Position numbers and translations under genes: made by a program
Assembly: GCA_003527165.1 (NCBI GenBank)
Contig: DPSI01000062.1
Span: forward strand, 1 to 8,963
DNA from: Pseudomonas sp.
GTDB lineage: Bacteria; Pseudomonadota; Gammaproteobacteria; Pseudomonadales; Pseudomonadaceae
Direction: 5' to 3'
Length of the DNA stretch: 8,963 nt
In this document: positions 7,129 through 8,963 of the stretch, one piece after another
Position numbering within the stretch: the stretch's first letter is position 1
How the letters are laid out: each line of letters starts with the position of its first letter
Notes under the pieces: generated by a model
Seen by the model: the letters and a program-made list of their open reading frames with translations, nothing else
Databases searched by the model: none
Told to the model about the DNA's origin: nothing

Positions 7129-8103
7129 ATGAAAAAACATTTGAATGACCAATTGTTCTCCTTGATCGCTTCAAGTATCGAAGACGGTCGTCTTGTCGAA
7201 GGTACACTTCTTCTTGAAGGGCAATTGGCCGATATTTTTTCGGTCGGTCGATCTCCGGTTCGCCAAGCGTTGGTTAGGCTTTGTGATGAAGAGCTTATTT
7301 GTACGTTCGATGGGCGAGGCTATCTGGTCGGAAAGCAGCCGGGGGAAGTTATTCGGAAGAAGCTCGACGCCAGTGCGTTCGCGATTTTGTCGGAAGAAGC
7401 ACGGCCGAAAAAGACCGAATCCTGGCAGCGTGTTTATAACGATATCGAACGCGAACTGCTGCATCATTCTCTGTTCGGTTCACATCGGATCAATGAGCTG
7501 GAGCTGTCCAAATATTACGGAATCAGCCGTACGGTCTCCAATCAGGTACTGACACGGCTGCAATTGATGGGGCTGGTGGAGAAAGATGAGCGCTCACGTT
7601 GGCAGCTGCTTGAATGGGACGACCAGCGTCTCGCCGATCTTTACGAAATACGCCGGCGACTCGAACCTTATGTATTAATGCGTGCCGCAGAGTTTATCCC
7701 ACCGGCAAAGGTTAAGTTATTTATCAAAAGATTGCTGGAGGCCAGATTGCGTTATCCGGACATGGAGAGCCGGAATTTCGATGATCTGGAAAGTGATCTG
7801 CATATCCGGACGCTGAGCTATTGCCCAAATAAGGAGATGCTCAATATGCTTCGGCGGACCCATTCCATTTTACTCTCAGGCAAACATATTTTGCTGGACA
7901 AAAGTTACTTTCCGGATGAGGAGCCATTCTTTGCTGAACATCTGGAGGTGTTTAGAGAGCTCGACGCGAATAACGCCGAAGCCGCTGCCCAGAGCATGGA
8001 GCAACACTTGTTGATCGCTGAAAGGAAAGTGAGCCAGCGGCTGGCTCACTTCAAGGCGCATAACTCCGTAGCGGATGTTCCTTATCTGGAGTGGGTGCGC
8101 TGA
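7129..8103 (+). CDS. GntR/FCD-family regulator with two tandem winged-helix domains
   Basis: A 324-residue transcription regulator. The first GntR-type winged helix is at about residues 5-68 (L-A-D-I-F-S-V-G-R-S-P-V-R-Q-A-L-V-R-L). The second is at about 99-163 (L-S-K-Y-Y-G-I-S-R-T-V-S-N-Q-V-L-T-R-L). A C-terminal FCD ligand-binding domain spans about 164-308, starting L-Y-E-I-R-R-R-L-E-P and carrying the three metal-ligand histidines His225, His271 and His293. The usual Asp four residues before the first His is Glu221 here. FCD regulators of sugar-acid pathways (UxuR, ExuR) normally have one winged helix and 230-260 residues, so this protein has an extra DNA-binding module. It faces a UxaA/GarD-family dehydratase 3 bp away, suggesting control of hexuronate or hexarate use. 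The ATG has no good Shine-Dalgarno site; the nearest GGAG is 18 nt upstream. Local GC is lower than in neighbours (27 of 60 bases at 7681-7740 against 40 of 60 at 3241-3300), with TTA and AGA codons. Confidence 0.9.
   Translation: MKKHLNDQLFSLIASSIEDGRLVEGTLLLEGQLADIFSVGRSPVRQALVRLCDEELICTFDGRGYLVGKQPGEVIRKKLDASAFAILSEEARPKKTESWQRVYNDIERELLHHSLFGSHRINELELSKYYGISRTVSNQVLTRLQLMGLVEKDERSRWQLLEWDDQRLADLYEIRRRLEPYVLMRAAEFIPPAKVKLFIKRLLEARLRYPDMESRNFDDLESDLHIRTLSYCPNKEMLNMLRRTHSILLSGKHILLDKSYFPDEEPFFAEHLEVFRELDANNAEAAAQSMEQHLLIAERKVSQRLAHFKAHNSVADVPYLEWVR
8021..8051 (-). terminator. intrinsic-type terminator for the dehydratase gene, inside gntR
   Basis: Bases 8027-8051 form a perfect inverted repeat, AAGTGAGCCAG and CTGGCTCACTT with a three-base CGG loop (11-bp stem). 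On the minus strand the stem is followed by TTTCCTTTC, an imperfect T-tract. It lies about 55 nt downstream of the dehydratase stop codon, the right place for its terminator, yet falls within the last 80 bp of the convergent regulator gene. No T-tract follows on the plus strand. Confidence 0.6.
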
Positions 8104-8106
8104 ATC

Positions 8107-8963
8107 CTAAGTAACCGCACCTACTTGCCAAGGCACGAATTCATTATCGCCATAGTTATAACCTTCGCTCTTCGACAAAGAGCCTGAGGCTATTTCAATC
8201 AGTGCCTCGAAGATGCGCTCTCCGGCTTGGGCGACCGTCTCATCACCATCGACGATCCCGCCGCAGTTGATGTCCATGTCTTCTTCCATGCGCAGGTACA
8301 TCTCGGTATTGGTTGCCAATTTGACGCAGGGCGCGGGCTTGAAACCGGATACTGAGCCGCGTCCCGTAGTGAAACAGACCAGGTTGGCGCCCGAGGCAAT
8401 CTGGCCAGTGACCGAGACCGGGTCATACCCGGGGCTGTCCATGAAGACGAAACCTTTCTCGTCGATCGGTTCGGCGTATTCATAGACGGCATTCAAAGTG
8501 GTCGATCCGCCTTTTGCCGCCGCGCCGAGAGATTTCTCCAGAATGGTCGTCAAACCTCCGGCCTTGTTACCTGGTGATGGATTGTTGTTCAGTTCAGCGT
8601 TGTTGATGCGGGTGTAGTGTTCCCACCAGCTCAGCCGATCGAGCAGCTTGCGCGCCACTGCATGGCTCACGGCGCGGCGGATCAGCAGATGCTCGGCGCC
8701 ATAGATCTCCGGGGTTTCGCTAAGAATCACAGTGCCGCCGTTGCGCACCAGCAGGTCGGCGGCGTAACCCAGTGCCGGGTTGGCGCTAATGCCGGAATAA
8801 CCATCCGAGCCGCCGCACTGCAGGCCAAGGGTCACGTGTTCGATGCTCTCTGGGGTGCGCTCCAGACGACCAAGGGCGGCTACCATGGCCTCCACCTGCT
8901 CGATGGCCAAGGCAATGCTTTTTCGCGTTCCGCCCGCGTTCTGGATGTTAAATACCCGAAAGG
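8107..8963 (-). CDS. UxaA/GarD-family sugar-acid dehydratase, C-terminal part (5' end outside window)
   Basis: The C-terminal 284 or so residues of a UxaA/GarD-family hydro-lyase. The family includes altronate dehydratase (UxaA, making 2-keto-3-deoxygluconate) and galactarate dehydratase (GarD), metal-dependent cytoplasmic enzymes of roughly 500 residues. Conserved blocks, in order, are F-N-I-Q-N-A-G-G-T-R-K at the right edge, G-L-Q-C-G-G-S-D-G-Y-S-G-I-S-A-N-P-A-L-G, S-E-T-P-E-I-Y-G-A-E-H, N-N-N-P-S-P-G-N-K-A-G-G-L-T-T-I-L-E-K-S-L-G, D-S-P-G-Y-D-P-V-S-V-T-G-Q, F-T-T-G-R-G-S, K-L-A-T-N-T, E-E-D-M-D-I-N-C-G and the terminal F-V-P-W-Q-V-G-A-V. The frame stays open to base 8961. The TTG at 8910 is an internal leucine codon, not a start. 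The N-terminal SAF-like half, which would help separate altronate from galactarate specificity, is outside the window, so no gene symbol is given. The gene converges on the double-GntR regulator with 3 bp between stops. Confidence 0.92.
   Translation of the reverse strand, partial: FRVFNIQNAGGTRKSIALAIEQVEAMVAALGRLERTPESIEHVTLGLQCGGSDGYSGISANPALGYAADLLVRNGGTVILSETPEIYGAEHLLIRRAVSHAVARKLLDRLSWWEHYTRINNAELNNNPSPGNKAGGLTTILEKSLGAAAKGGSTTLNAVYEYAEPIDEKGFVFMDSPGYDPVSVTGQIASGANLVCFTTGRGSVSGFKPAPCVKLATNTEMYLRMEEDMDINCGGIVDGDETVAQAGERIFEALIEIASGSLSKSEGYNYGDNEFVPWQVGAVT

Noticed and set aside
7171..7467. 98-residue minus-strand open frame inside the double-GntR gene
   Set aside because: Antisense shadow of the first winged helix and linker, with no recognisable protein family.
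8907..8910. TTG at 8910 as the dehydratase start
   Set aside because: The frame continues without a stop to the right edge and encodes the conserved I-Q-N-A-G-G-T segment, so the gene is cut by the window end.

Overview
The window reads as a stretch of a high-GC gammaproteobacterial chromosome, most likely Pseudomonas or the closely related Stutzerimonas. This rests on the protein types: a long RecQ with a C-terminal helix-turn-helix tail, a PlpD-type patatin/beta-barrel protein, a SEC-C-less UPF0149 protein, and a Cys-type SelT/W/H protein ending in DLGH. The marR and plpD genes following recQ also resemble the P. aeruginosa order as I remember it. No species can be named from the sequence alone. 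No CRISPR array, insertion sequence, rRNA or tRNA was seen.

Layout. At the left edge is the 3' part of a DTW-domain tRNA aminocarboxypropyltransferase (TapT type, + strand). Converging on it is a minus-strand pair: a UPF0149 (YecA/YgfB-like) protein followed by an overlapping DUF454 membrane protein. Divergent from that pair is recQ (707 aa), followed on the same strand by a small MarR-family regulator with an AT-rich palindrome over its probable -10 box. Convergent with marR is a large plpD-like gene (726 aa: signal peptide, patatin domain, POTRA, beta-barrel). Divergent from plpD, across only 69 bp, is a 94-aa thioredoxin-like selenoprotein-W-family gene. The two share an overlapping, nearly symmetric pair of -10 boxes. 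Further right is a regulator of lower GC with two tandem GntR-type winged helices plus an FCD sensor domain. Only 3 bp beyond its stop lies the convergent 3' end of a UxaA/GarD-family sugar-acid dehydratase that runs off the right edge.

How the genes work together. The first two thirds are housekeeping or envelope genes with no obvious shared pathway: tRNA modification, RecQ DNA repair, a phospholipase/outer-membrane protein and a redox protein. The right end looks like the edge of a sugar-acid catabolism locus, where an FCD-type regulator (the same class as UxuR/ExuR) faces a hexuronate/hexarate dehydratase. That regulatory link is inference from adjacency.

The most unusual items are the double-GntR architecture, a direct repeat over that gene's probable -35 box, a candidate intrinsic terminator for the dehydratase gene embedded in the regulator's coding sequence, and the symmetric divergent promoter between plpD and the selW-like gene. 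I see no clear defence system or other wholly new multi-gene system here.
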